NCBI GenBank assembly: GCA_949316235.1 | Contig: OX438750.1 | Span: forward strand, 18,106,865 to 18,170,864 | Source of the DNA: Oegoconia quadripuncta | Lineage: Eukaryota > Arthropoda > Insecta > Lepidoptera > Autostichidae | Length of the DNA stretch: 64,000 nucleotides | Reading direction: 5' to 3' | In this document: in pieces, positions 31,890-43,180 of the stretch | How positions within the stretch are numbered: the stretch's first letter is position 1 | Layout of the letters: the number at the start of each line of letters is the position of its first letter | The notes under the pieces: model-generated | What the model was told of the DNA's origin: nothing | Seen by the model: the letters and a program-made list of their open reading frames with translations, nothing else | The model's database searches: none | Program-made: the position numbers and the translations under genes

Positions 31890-32756
31890 CAGGGCGTCCC
31901 AAAGTTATGGGACATGAAGGGGAAGTACCTTAAATATTGTAGATAGTGAATTTTGCTCAAAGAAGACTTTATGTTATTTTTAAAAGTTAGTAATTCTGCA
32001 TTCATAGATTTTCTAAAAATTACTTGCTTCGGCTGGGAATCGAACCGACTTAAATGTGAAAAAAAAAACACCCTACTTTTATGATGCCAATCGAAAGAAT
32101 AGCTAAAAAATAATAACTCTGCCTAAGTAACATAGTATTTTAAAAGAAAGGAACAACAAAATGATTGAGTCAAATTTCAAGAAAGTTATTTATTGCCGAC
32201 GACGTTCGAAAAGTAGCGATATTATCATTCCAAAGATAGCATTGATTATTCGTAAATAAGTACCCACTTCATAAAATAGGGAAATTGTGCCATATCACAT
32301 CGAGTGTTCACCATAAAATGATTAGAAAATCAACAGGCAGCGGGCTCATTAAAAGATTGGCGATTTGCGTAAGACAAGAGGGATCACATTTTGAGCATTT
32401 AATTAATTAATTTACAAAAAAATACCTACTTAATTGACTACGGCAGTTTCATGTATGTTTTTTATTTGATTAAAATGATTAATTTCACGTTGTTCCTTTC
32501 TTTTAAAATACTATGTTACTTAGGCAGAGTTATTATTTTTTAGCTATTCTTTCGATTGGCATCATAAAAGTAGGGTGTTTTTTTTTTCACATTTGAGTCG
32601 GTTCGATTCCCAGCCGAAGCAAATAATTTTTAGAAAATCTATGAATGCAGAATTACTAACTTTTAAAAATAACATAAAGTCTTCTTTGAGCAAAATTCAC
32701 TATCTACGATATTTAAGGTACTTCCCCTTCATGTCCCATAACTTTGGGACGCCCTG
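31890..32756 (+). mobile_element. Internally deleted derivative of the mariner-like element
   Basis: It has the same CAGGGCGTCCC ends, TATA flanks and full-length TIRs as the autonomous copy at 8856-10974. The left TIR and adjacent non-coding DNA run to about 32280 (equivalent to 9248). The sequence then jumps to the last about 125 bases of the transposase gene (equivalent to about 10502) and continues through the 3' TIR. About 1.25 kb, including all three catalytic aspartates, is missing. The retained parts differ from the parent at only a few bases. It is non-autonomous but has everything needed to be moved by the intact transposase. Confidence 0.92.
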
Positions 32757-33758
32757 TATAGGTATTTTAGTTCGTAAATTTAGTATATTTCGTAATTTTT
32801 AAAATTATTATAATAAAAATAACCTATTTAAAAGTCATTCAAATGCTTATATATTTTTTTACTCGGAATATGAGAGATTTTATAACCAGCATGTGACTAT
32901 TTTCTCACAGGCATGCTTGTTTAGGAAGAATATAGATAAGGTGTTATGCAATTTTTGGTAGACAAAAAATCACAAAATCGTAACATAAATAATTTTCAAA
33001 CAAGAGGAATCCTTCAGTTTCTTGTTCTTTCTACTCTTGGGAGTCAGCCTTATAGCGGTCAATTAAACAAGGCGGTGGAGATATATATTAATTCCTCTGT
33101 CAGTGAAACTTCGTAGTTATGTTAAAGTAAGAGTTTATATTACGACAGACAATTAATTCAAAATTAAACATAGGCCTCCCCATAGATTTCCAGACCGGCA
33201 GCTTGGAATACAGACTATATGTAAATATTATTAAAAAAATTGTTTCTTGGGTGTTTTCAAAATGTTTAACCACAATTACTTATTTCGTATTGTCTAACCA
33301 TTAATTTGGAGTTTGCTCTGTGACTGTGAATTCTCATAAAAACAATCATCATCATCACCATCGACAGGACGTCCTCTCATAGATTTCCATGGCGACCACT
33401 TTGAATTGGCCTTGATTGACCTTGATCAGTTTGTCCGTCCGCCTTGTGAGAAAATAAAACAGGAAAGAAATATTATTTTGTCTCTTTAATGAATTTGTAT
33501 GTAACCTTATACTCGTATGTTTAGGTGTATTATATTATGTATTTATTGATTTTATTTTGGTTAGTATTTATCATTGTTATGTATTCTATAACAAAGTTGT
33601 GCAAGTTCAAACCTCAGTAGATGCTGCAGCAGAGCTGACGAAATTTTCTTACTCATTATTATGTGACATATTATTATTGATTTGGTTTGAGTGTTGATAT
33701 TGTATGAATACTTTCTAATAGATGGTGCTAGAGTGCTTCGGTCCATACGGTATCGACC
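32757..33758. other. Mostly unassigned; fragments of one SINE-like family
   Basis: Two pieces at 33165-33222 (AAACATAGGCCTCCCCATAG) and 33342-33430 (AATCATCATCATCACCATCG) resemble the 'CATCATCATC...ACATAGGCCTCC' lepidopteran repeat. A better piece is at 46384. The remainder has no feature. Confidence 0.35.
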
Positions 33759-33820
33759 GTACAGTCGAATCTCCCTAAAAGTATTATATGGATAATACTT
33801 TTAGGGAGATTCGACTGTAC
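33759..33820. mobile_element. Perfect 28-bp foldback, probable minimal MITE
   Basis: Arms 33759-33786 and 33793-33820 are perfectly complementary with a 6-base loop. Counting from CAGTCGAATCTCCCT, the ends are flanked by TA on both sides, as for Tc1/mariner/pogo-type insertions. The total element would be 58 bp. Confidence 0.6.
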
Positions 33821-33884
33821 ACTGCCTACTGATACCTACCTTTCACATTTTCCTTTGTAGGTACTATCCAACTGCCCATTATAA

Positions 33885-34012
33885 AAAGCTTCTTTAACTG
33901 AGCTCGTCTGGAGGAAATGGCTCAGCGATAAAAGCCTAGTACACTTTTACTATTTATGTTAAATATATCTTTCTATTTTATCATGTATTAAAGTACAATA
34001 AAGAATTTAATA
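33885..34012 (+). mobile_element. LINE 3' UTR remnant
   Basis: Matches the 3' UTR at 12310-12450 (AAAAAGCTTCTTTAACTGA, then GTACAATAAAGAATTTA) and ends in an (AAT)n tail. Confidence 0.5.
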
Positions 34013-35117
34013 ATAATAATGGAATCCAAGATTCTGCAATATGATTGGTCACAGTAACGTTTGGTGCCACTTAGTGTTTACAAACAAATGACTCTATCTA
34101 GGTACCTAATTTGTGTCCATTGTGTCATATAGCATACATACTATTGTAGTTATGTCACTTGTGGTAGATTATTAAGACTATTGAATGATGAATAGACGTC
34201 CATGGGCTTACTGCAACAATGAGTAGATTAGGTATAAATTGCCTTGCTGCCACGAAATGTTGGAATAATCAATAATCTCCTTTAAAATACATATTTATTA
34301 AATTTACAATAAGTGATTTAATTTTAATTTTATTGTGGTCTTATAGTTTTAAGGTTACTACGTAAGTGATTGCAGTAAATACCTATTTTGTAGTGATTAC
34401 CAAAATTTGTTTCGAAGAGAAAAGGACCAACTTAAGTTGAACAGCATTTTCAAACAAGTTTAAGTAATAAGGTCCCATGTTAAGTTACATGTCGTTGTGC
34501 TAGTGTTGAAGCTCAGAAAAATATATGAAGCATATGTTTTCGATTGTTGAGTTGAGGCTCACTTGTACACAAAATATGGCTTGTTGTAATGACACAAAAT
34601 CCGATATTCCAGTACCTTCTTTTAATATTAAAGTGTACTAGTACGGAACATTCGGTAGGAAACTTTACTTGTAGGGAAGTACCCTAAAAAATTATTTTCA
34701 ATGATTTTATTTTACCACGTCGTCATGATTAATATGTATACAATGCCAAATTACAGCTTTCTAGCTAGAAAACTGAGCTAAGCTTCGGACAGACAGACAG
34801 ACGGACAGACATGGCAAAACTATAAAGGTTGACTACGGAACTTTAAGAACGACCCGGCACAAATAAAATCCACCTTTCACAGTCAAACGTATTAAAAAAA
34901 AATTATAGTCAGGGATGAAGTTTGTATGTATTTTAGAACAAATTAAAGATTTTTTTACATACATACACAATGCCGCGACCTTTATCCCAAAGTCCAGAGA
35001 TATCCATGATGAGACTACGATGAGACTGAGGCACTATTGCAAAACATGACATGACACAGAAATGCACGTTGGCACACACGCGCAACTGCATCTCTTACGC
35101 AAACGCAGACGAACACA
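34013..35117. other. No gene recognised; weak repeat debris
   Basis: A GACAGACAGACAGACGGACA tract occurs at 34783-34805. A short Repeat-M right-end scrap lies at 34980-35005. Confidence 0.35.
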
Positions 35118-35121
35118 CACA

Positions 35122-35206
<85 letters not shown>
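35118..35206. repeat. (CA)n microsatellite
   Basis: Nearly uninterrupted CA repeat. It is open in frames on both strands (HT or CV repeats) but is not a gene. Confidence 0.97.
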
Positions 35207-35208
<2 letters not shown>

Positions 35209-35529
35209 ATTAAGTTTTATTTTATTTTGTATCTTAGTTTTATTTCACTGATGATGTGATGATTAAATACATATACGTTAAAAAAAAAATGTCATGAAGA
35301 GCGGAGTCTCCTAGCACAGGCATCATTATGCTTAAAAGGAGTCTCCAGTTTACTACCTGTAAGCAAATTTTTAAAAAGAAATAAAAACTTTTTATATTTT
35401 ATTTATTATTATCCAAAACATTAGCGTTTTGGGTGTTACAAACATTAAACGTTTATTGCTTCTAAATTGTTTTCAAATTCCCAGCCTGAAAAACACTTGA
35501 ACTACCTTTGTGCTACTCTTACTGACAAT
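35207..35529. other. Unassigned, with a Repeat-M scrap
   Basis: The piece CCAAAACATTAGCGTTTTGG at 35413 matches the right end of Repeat-M in reverse orientation. Confidence 0.35.
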
Positions 35530-35770
35530 TCAACTGCTATACCAAAAGCTCGCGGGTTCGTATCCCGCTAGGGGCATATGTTTGTATGATGAACACAGAC
35601 ATGTGTTCCCGAGTTATGGATGTTTTTCATTTATATATGTAGGTATTTATATATAACAAAAATGTATTTGTGTAGTATATCAACCACCTGGTAACCATAA
35701 TAAATGCCTAGTTGCTTAGTGTGGAACTAGATGGCGTTGTGTATATGTGCAAAAAACCCGATATGTACCG
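35530..35770 (+). mobile_element. SINE-B copy, subtype with CTAGGGGCATATG
   Basis: The head retains the B-box-like GCGGGTTCGTATCCCGCTAG. The body includes ACATGTGTTCCCGAGTTATG and GCCTAGTTGCTTAGTGTGGA. It is similar to the copy at 21893. Confidence 0.65.
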
Positions 35771-36455
35771 AATTTCTTCGTAAAACCGAGAAATAAAGGA
35801 AAAGCGGCTGGAAATAGTTTTTTAATTTCTAGAATGTCAACTTTAAAATCAGCCAGGTACGAACAACTGAAAATAGATTTGATTCGAACCTGATTACTTA
35901 AAAAATACTAAAAGATTTTTTCTCCGACCCAAAACATTTTTTACCCTCGACGGAAAACGACGAGTTTTATGTGTTTAATAGGGTTATATGTCCAGTCTTT
36001 GTCCGGAAGTATCTCAGTAAAACGTGTTCCAATTTGAATGTGTTTTTTTTATATTAAAGACTAAAATAAGTGTGTTTGGCAATTAGCAAGTAGAGGAACA
36101 ATGTGATGGGAACCAAATACGACACGACGTTCAAAGACAAAATATAGGTAATAGACGGGAAAGTTGAAAGAACGAGAGGAGAAAGTTGAAGGAAAGAGTG
36201 GAAGGGGAGGACCAAGAAGAAGGTAAAAAGCACGTCGAATGCTTCTAGACTATAGAAAGTGGAATTCAGCTATTTTGATAATGTCTAAAAGGGGCAGCGC
36301 AGAAGGACGGACTTTTTGTAGGCCGGACTATTTTGTTGTCCGTGTGTGTTATTGCAAGTAATGCCATAAGTATTATTCCATTCTCGCAGACATAATCGTT
36401 CGATCTGGATTTATTTGTTTGGCCTACAAGAAAAGCCTTCTTTCACAAAGACATC
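35771..36455. other. No recognised feature
   Basis: A purine-rich patch (GAGAGGAGAAAG-type) lies at 36160-36240. No gene. Confidence 0.4.
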
Positions 36456-36498
36456 TAAATATAAGACCCATAAAAACTATTTATGGGTCTTATATTTA
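36456..36498. repeat. Perfect 19-bp hairpin
   Basis: Arms 36456-36474 and 36480-36498 (TAAATATAAGACCCATAAA and its complement) have a 5-base loop. No TSD or related copy was found in the window. Confidence 0.8.
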
Positions 36499-36927
36499 AT
36501 ATTGCATAAATATTATTGCTGAATTGCATAGTTATTTAGTCTATACCTGAAACCTGAAATTACTTTGATCAGAAGGACGTATAGAATTAATTCCGGCTAT
36601 AAAAATATGGGGTTATACATATTTTTTCCTTAATTATCTAATTAACTCCATATAAGCGGAAACATAACAGTAAGTGAATTTGCAACAATCCTTTATTCTA
36701 ATTTTATTTTTTCTAGCCACATTGATTACAAAATATATGATTTAATTGGACTGTATCGGCTTTTTGGTATACACAATATAACCTTGTACGTCGGTGGCAC
36801 TTTTTATACACAGTTTTTTGGGATATAAATTAGAATCATAGGCAAAGCAGTTGGCGAATGAGTATGAGGATTCCAGCAACACGTAATACCAGAATGTTCA
36901 CTTAAAATATTGAATAAAAGTTAAGTT
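36499..36927. other. No recognised feature
   Basis: AT-rich DNA upstream of a LINE tail. Confidence 0.4.
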
Positions 36928-37275
36928 TTTTACAGGATGCATTTCGGGGAGTGTGCGTTGGAATTACATAATCTTATTCCACCGTCACCCTGCCATCTTC
37001 GGACTACTAGGCATGGGGAGGGATTCCACTCGTATATAGTTAATATACCGAACATTCGCACTAAGAAGTTCGATTCTTCATTCATCATCCGAACAGCCAA
37101 GGCATGGAACTCACTTCCGGCGTCAGTCTTTCCTGAATCCTACAACCTTGAGATCTTTAGGAGCAGAGTGAATAGGCATTTACTGGGATCGCGTGTTACA
37201 TCTTCGACCACATCGTCACTTTCCATCAAGTGAGACTGTGGTCGAAGATGAATCCAGTCAATCATAAAAAAAAAC
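36928..37275 (+). mobile_element. 5'-truncated LINE copy 2 of the FHLRTTR family
   Basis: The open frame 36937-37233 encodes 98 residues, including LELHNLIPPSPCHLRTTRH and FIIRTAKAWNSLPASVFPES. It is the ORF2 C-terminus, followed by a short 3' end and an A-run at 37266-37274. It is close to the copies at 29178 and 42748 and too short to be functional. Confidence 0.75.
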
Positions 37276-37904
37276 CCTACAGTAGGACAAATTTGTTCCT
37301 TTCACCACTATTTAGCACAATTTTTTGACATTATCAAATTGGCTGAATTCCACTTTGTGTGTCCTAGCATTAAGTACGACATAATTTATTAATTAATGTC
37401 AAAGTTATATTTACAACACAAAGGTTCCTAAGTTGGTCGTCATCTAACGTATTACAAACAAGGCGGCATAAAAATACCAAGTCTTAAAAATCTGTGACAG
37501 TCGCTTGAAGATTTATAGGTATTGCATAAAACACAATAACCAAAAATGGATAACGGATACGCCCTTTAAATTAGAGGGGCCTGCTTGGTATAATCGGATT
37601 ACTAATACACAATAATGAACGTCCCTTTTACGTCGGACATCATAAGACGCCATGAGCTAATCTCTTTGTATGGCAAGCAATCAAATCATGCTGACAGGGG
37701 TTAATTAAAAAGGAGTTCATTACGCACTCGCACACAGAATGTGGCTTAGGTTTTTTAATGTAACCTACAAATTTTAAACTACATCTTTATTTGGAGGACT
37801 GATGATCTCATCTTCAACAGCTGATAGCTGATATATTTCTGTGGTCTAATTAATTCTACAATAATAATATTTTCTTTTCTTGTCAAATACCTATCTACTT
37901 AAAA
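37276..37904. other. No recognised feature
   Basis: Unassigned AT-rich DNA. Confidence 0.4.
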
Positions 37905-37984
37905 AGCAAACTTTGCGTTTCTTGCTCGTTGCTTTGTGAATGAGCAGTAATTTTATTAGAAAATATAACGTTTTCAAGTGATAA
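37905..37984 (+). mobile_element. LINE 3' UTR scrap used as BEL insertion target
   Basis: Shares TTTCTTGCTCGTTGCTTTGT and GAATGAGCAGTAATTTTA with the LINE 3' UTR at 59195-59280. The BEL element sits immediately to its right. Confidence 0.5.
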
Positions 37985-38125
37985 TGTTACGATAGGACTC
38001 CTTGGTGTACCCATTTATTTTTATATCTCTATTTTTAATTTGGGTTGATGTGGTCTTGTCATAAATTTTCTTTCGTATTGCAAAGTTGGTTTTCTTGTAA
38101 CTCGACTCTAAATAGCTTCTTTTCA
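37985..38125 (+). repeat. 5' LTR of BEL/Pao element
   Basis: TGTTACGATAGG to CTTCTTTTCA. It differs from the 3' LTR by one substitution and one single-base indel as read. Confidence 0.9.
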
Positions 38126-38137
38126 TATGGCGACCGT

Positions 38138-38241
38138 GACAGGACTAGTATGGTGCAAAGATATAAATATTTAAATCGTTGCCTCAAATCTTGGCGTAAC
38201 TTCTGTAAATATTTATATCTTTGCACCATACTAGTCCTGTC
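38138..38241. repeat. 36-bp perfect inverted repeat next to the BEL primer-binding site
   Basis: Arms 38138-38173 and 38206-38241 with a 32-base loop. The right arm, read on the minus strand, is the natural continuation of the integrase frame (RTSMVQRYKYL). The left arm is a sense copy of the same coding DNA joined to the primer-binding site through the shared word GACAGGAC. Confidence 0.9.
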
Positions 38242-38682
38242 AATAATAACCAAATCAGTCACATCCACGCACCCGGTATGAAGAAAACAAGCAGGAGTTA
38301 ATGGAAACAGATTGTCATCTTCGGCCAAGTAAGTCATGGGTCTGGCATTGATCATCGCTTCGGTATCACATAGTATAGTCTCCAACTCTACGTAATTTAC
38401 ACAGGCCTTTCCCAGTACGCGGCGTAATAACTCCTTTATCACACGCACCAGTCGTTCCCACCCGCCTCCCCACCAAGCCGCTGTCGGACAATTAAAAATC
38501 CACTTCAAATTCTGTATTGTGGATTCAGTTTCTATTGTCCTCCAGTTAAGATTCTTGAGGAGGTTATTAGTGCCTACAAAATTTGTGCCGTTGTCTGTGT
38601 ATATGGTACGAACCCGTCCCCGTCGCGCTACGAACCGTCGTAGAGCCATCATAAAAACATTTGACGACAACGAATCTACGTC
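38174..38682 (-). pseudogene. BEL/Pao integrase fragment, inverted
   Basis: Minus-strand frame encoding the integrase core. ALRRFVARRGRVRTIYTDNG includes the second catalytic Asp. CPTAAWWGGGWERLVRVIKE has the catalytic Glu region and the WGG signature of BEL/Pao. It continues through VTDLVI and ends with RYKYLQKLRQDLRQRF. The first catalytic Asp and the zinc-binding head are missing. Orientation is opposite to the LTRs and to the downstream C-terminal domain, so no functional Pol could be made. Confidence 0.88.
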
Positions 38683-38970
38683 ATGGCAGGAGAAGTTGTC
38701 CTACTGGAAGCTGAGGGAAAGCGGGTTGACTGGCCTTTGGGACTAGTTGAGGAGACTTTTAAGGGCAGAGACGGACTAGAGCGTGTAGCACGTGTTCGGA
38801 CTGCAAAGGGGGTCCGTATAAGACCATTTCAGCGACTGTACCCCCTGGAAATTCGAGCAAGTGGAGAACCCAGCTCGTCAGTAGATCCTTTGCCTACAAT
38901 CCCTTCACCGTCTGCAACTGTAACGCGATGCGGTCGCACAGTTAGAGTGCCAAATAGATTGGGTCTATGA
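38683..38970 (+). pseudogene. BEL/Pao integrase C-terminal (DUF5641-like) domain
   Basis: Frame of 95 codons containing GEVVLLEAEGKRVDWPLGLV, then RVARVRTAKGVRIRPFQRLY and PLEI, the typical end of BEL/Pao polyproteins. In a normal element it follows the integrase in the same direction. Here it directly abuts inverted integrase at about 38682, sharing a CATG word at the join. The natural stop and about 40 bases of purine-bearing DNA precede the 3' LTR. Confidence 0.82.
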
Positions 38971-39012
38971 TGAACCGGATCCTGACGTCCGCTCGTTTTC
39001 CTCCCCGGAGGA

Positions 39013-39154
39013 TGTTACGATAGGACTCCTTGGTGTACCCATTTATTTTTATATCTCTATTTTTGAATTTGGATTGATGTGGTCTTGTCATAAATTTTCT
39101 TTCGTATTGCAAAGTTGGTTTTCTTGTAACTCGACTCTAAATAGCTTCTTTTCA
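39013..39154 (+). repeat. 3' LTR of BEL/Pao element
   Basis: Preceded by CCGGAGGA (polypurine-tract-like) and followed by GATAA. Confidence 0.9.
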
Positions 39155-39159
39155 GATAA

Positions 39160-41966
39160 TTTTATCCCATGAAATAATTTTTTTTGACTATTGTGTGCAA
39201 GAGTGTACCTAAAGCAAAATATTCTAGAAGCCTGTAGGTACATAACAGAAAAAATAATTAAGTATGTGAAAGTAATTAATTCCTACCTCCAAAAACATCT
39301 TTTATAAATTCAAATCTAAAAGATACTTACAGCAATCATCTAGTCCCAAATTTACTTTAAAACTATATGATCTTTATTAATTTTCTAACACGAACTTTTT
39401 AATTTTTGTTTTGATTTAACAGCGTCATCTATTTTGTAATTCGACAGTTTTTTCCAACACCGCCATCTATCAATGTTTTACGGAACGACATCGTCCACTA
39501 GTTGTGTAACGCAGTTCCTGACCTTAGGTTATGAAGTATCATGTACAGATGGCAGCACTTGAACAAGTTTCCCTAATGTTTTTACAGATGGCGCTTGGAA
39601 CCAAAAACAGTCCAAAATGAAAATTACGATTTCTATGGGTCTTGCAATTCTTTGTACGACTACGGCAAAATAAGAGAAAGTCAATGCTTACGAAGTTTGT
39701 CCAGGGTGAGTTTGTACCTAAGTATTTAGTTTACTCTGGGTAGATACGCATCAATTTATAGGTTCCATCGCACAGTTCCTTCTGTACCTCGAGATAAAAG
39801 GTACGGCCTCCTACTTCTGTTAAACTTTTCAAAATTCATGTAACAAATCGATTTAGATTGTAATGAGCCCGTAATCAACTAAAACTTTTAATTAATAACT
39901 CCATGACTACAGGTCAGTAATCGTACGTTTGACTGTACAAGAATTTATACCTAATAACTCTTTCCCGTTTGAAATACCAATCTAAGCTGGGACTAACAAT
40001 GCGACCAGAGAAGGGACCAAGCAAGGCAATAAGCGCAAAGCATTTACCCGTGAAAAAAAGGGAATGGAAATGCCGTTTTGAACCCCTCTATAATATTCTA
40101 AATTCCAGAAATTAACAATATTTAGCTATGACCAAAGATAAGCTCTTTAATAAAACTAAGAACCAACTTCAATGAAGTTAAACTTGTAGCAAAGAGGTAA
40201 GTTACAAAAGCAAGTCGTAATTGAAGTCGCTCTATTTATAACTTTTTTTTTGTTATTTTAATTTTTCGTTGTTTGAATACTATTACTTTGTATTTTTTAA
40301 GTGCTTAAATTAGCTGTAACTCCAATGCAATGACATGAAACTATTTATATGTTTTATCATAACTATGTCCTTTGGTTTGGTAGAACTCTAGTTCTTTCAA
40401 AAGGATACAAAATACTTATATAATATTATTATTATGTAGTACTATAGTGGTTCATAAATCAATGCAATGCAAGTTCCACAATAATAGAATGTCCGTCCAT
40501 TCAACACGTATGGGACAAGATAAAAAGATTCTCAGTAAGTAAATATTTGGATGGTGTATCTCATAATATTTTTGGGACATTTTTCCCTTTTGGGCCGCGG
40601 TCACGCCCTCTATGGAACACAATGGTTATGCCAGGCCTTCACCAAACTGCAAATTGTTATTTCCAGGTCATAAAGTTTTCTAAAAGTTCCTTTTTAGTGG
40701 AGGATTGGAATCGTTCGCGGACTATTAATCTTTCATCCGATGAATGAGGTTTATAGCAGATGCGTTCGCGGAATGGGACGTTTTTACGATTTTTGTTTAT
40801 TTTATTGTGGCATTTTTTATTTTAAGAACGGGATTATATTAGTCCACACCTCTCCCTCTGTAAGTTCTGTAAGAAACATGACGAAAAAAGTTTTTGCGCC
40901 CTTCGTGATCCCCGGAATCGTTGGTTTAGGTAACAGAATCACTACTCACATCTTAAATCATAAGATTATACTCGTATATAGCGATTCGACATGTCTGGGT
41001 AGAGTTGTAACTTTATTGTTCTACTGGAGCTGATTGAAAATAGTTCTGGGAAAATGGAATTGACGTTTTTTTTCAAATAATATTAGTTTCGACATTATCT
41101 TCATATTGCCTACAAAATCAAGAAACGAAGCTATATTGCAAATAGCAGGAGTGAAGTTCACCTGAAATTTACGATCGTCAGGTAATTTATGCAAATATCT
41201 TTCAAAGTTCGCTAGATTTGGCCATCGTCCAGCCACATAGGCATACGAGAAGCAGGTTACGCTTCACACGTTTCCTTGAACAAAGCCCCTTTGCTCCACA
41301 AATGTTTTTTTTGTCCCCAACGCGGGCCAGATATCTCCAAGGATCATCAGCAACTTTTGTGCGACGAGAGCCTTTCTATTAACATTCGCCATTTATTATC
41401 TGATATCAATAGCTTGTCGCATCGCGCCCAAACAAAGCTTCCTGAGGTATAGCTCGGCCATTTCTAGCTGACCCTTCGAGTTACATTATCAATATCTGTC
41501 ACATTCACTAGTTAGGGATATTCAGGAGGAGAGGTAGGTCTAGGCTGGCTGGTTGATACATTATAACGCGTTTAATGGCGTGTAATGAATGGCATAACAT
41601 CCATAACGTACAATACGGCCACTCGAACAAGCCCTTTTATAATAATGCTTGTGATTTATAGGTGATCACCGCGGAAAATACTATTTTGCACGTGTTTGAA
41701 AAAGCAATGTCTCGCTCTGCTTCGATGTTAGAGGCACAATTGTGGCAGACGTGTTGGCTCCACAAAGTTTATCACAGAAAAAATATATTTTTATGTTGTT
41801 ATTATGGTTACCTAGCGCTCTGTTTAATAGAGAGTGTCACACAAACGAACAAGCAGATGAATTTGACGGTAAGACATTCAGTGCTCAAGTTTTAGACAAC
41901 TCAAATTTTTTTAGGGTTGCGTAGTCAAGTGGCAAAATCGGATCCCTTATTATAAATAATATTAAA
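39160..41966. other. Long unassigned stretch
   Basis: No gene, TIR or SINE was supported. 39418-39610 carries several CGCCATCTAT / GATGGC words of a kind scattered through lepidopteran DNA, and a SINE-B tail scrap (AATCATCTAGTCCCAAATTT) sits at 39335. Open stretches at 40547-41033 have no motif. Confidence 0.35.
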
Positions 41967-42130
41967 TATTTCGGACACTTACACCAATCATCTAGTCCCA
42001 AAATATATAAATATTATTTACATCCGTGACTCGGGAATAAATGTCGTATTTATCACACAAACATTTACCACTCGCGGGATTCGAATTCGCTGACAAGGTA
42101 TCTATCCACTACCTACACCAATCGGTTTTA
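41967..42130 (-). mobile_element. SINE-B copy, minus strand
   Basis: On the minus strand it runs from ACCGATTGGTGTAGGTAGTG, through a B-box-like GCGAATTCGAATCCCGCGAG, to GACTAGATGATTGGTGTAAG. It is the closest match in this window to the split copy at 3333. Confidence 0.65.
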
Positions 42131-42700
42131 TAATTTCATGATGTCTTTTATATAGTTTTAAAACTTTATACGAAGATGTACAATTTGGTATAAAGAAACT
42201 ATAGTTTAAAAAAATACTCGGGAAAATTGGTATGTGGAACACAATGCAGCAAGTCTTCAAAAATAGCAGTTTCTAGTGACCCCTTATATTACTTGGTGGC
42301 ACATGAGATCCGAAAGTTAGTTAGATAATCTGTTTATTTGTCTATAAGAACATTGAACAACGATAACAATTAGTAATACAGTACAGAATAGTATTACAGA
42401 AAACATAAAAGGAATAAAAATTCTAAAATGTGTATATTAAATTCTAAATATATTGAATATAAGTTGTCAACTGCTCTAACTTTCCATGTCATCGAAGTAT
42501 CGCTTTGAAGGAAAACCACACAAATTTATAATGGTCAAAAGTCGAAGGTTAATATATGCTACGGAACCCCAAATTTTAAAGTGTCCGAGACGGCGCTTAG
42601 CCGTTTATTTAAAAAAAATTCTTTGGGTTCATTTATTTAAACAAGGTAAACTTCTTAAACGAAAAATATATTTTGCAAACTAGACCGAAGACTAAGTTGT
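42131..42700. other. No recognised feature
   Basis: AT-rich DNA. A 65-codon open stretch at 42486 has no motif. Confidence 0.4.
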
Positions 42701-43180
42701 CACCAAATAAGAATGCTCTGGAAAGGACGTTTAGAAATTCAGTTGGCTAAACGTCCTTTCCAGAGCATTCTTATTTGGTGATAATTTGATCAATGCTAAA
42801 TTGCAGAGCCTCGAACACCGTCGCAAGGTCGCCTGTCTCTCAGTCTTTTACAGGATGCACTTCGGTGAGTGTGCGTTGGAATTACATAATCTTATTCCAC
42901 CATCGCCATTTCATCTTCGGCCTACTAGGCATGGGGATTCCACCCGTATGTAGTTAACATACCGAACATTCGCAATTAGCGCTTCGATTCTTCATTCATA
43001 ATGCGAACAGCCAAGGCATGGAACTTCTTTCCTGCTGTCAGTCTTTCCCGAATTCTACAACCTTGGCATCTTCAAGAGAAGGATGACAGGCATCTACTGA
43101 GATCGCGTGCTTCACCTTCGGCCACATCGTCACTTTCCATCAGGTGAGATTGTGATCCAGTTAATCATAAAAAAATCCTA
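42701..43180 (+). mobile_element. LINE copy 3 of the FHLRTTR family with foldback 5' end
   Basis: The sense copy starts at 42748 and encodes, with damage, NLINAKLQSLEHRRKVACLS and FYRMHFGECALELHNLIPPS. Deletions break the frame near 42935. It ends in an A-run at 43169-43175. Its first 33 bases are also present inverted immediately upstream (42701-42733), separated by a 14-base loop, making a perfect 33-bp hairpin at the 5' junction. Confidence 0.75.

Larger units (their letters stand above)
37985..39154 (+). mobile_element. Rearranged BEL/Pao LTR element with internal inversion
   Basis: The element is 1170 bp between 141/142-bp LTRs and is flanked by the 5-bp duplication GATAA (37980-37984 and 39155-39159). 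After the 5' LTR comes TGGCGACCGTGACAGGAC, the primer-binding-site stretch typical of many BEL/Pao elements. A 36-bp inverted repeat follows (38138-38173 with 38206-38241), then the integrase in antisense, then the C-terminal domain in sense, then the 3' LTR. Gag, protease and RT are absent. The target duplication shows that this rearranged molecule was itself integrated. Confidence 0.88.

Noticed and set aside
35015..35251. Cys/Val-rich and His/Thr-rich open frames
   Set aside because: Pure products of the (CA)n microsatellite.
38045..38281. Plus-strand frame through the BEL 5' LTR
   Set aside because: It runs across the LTR, primer-binding site and palindrome; it has no protein homology.
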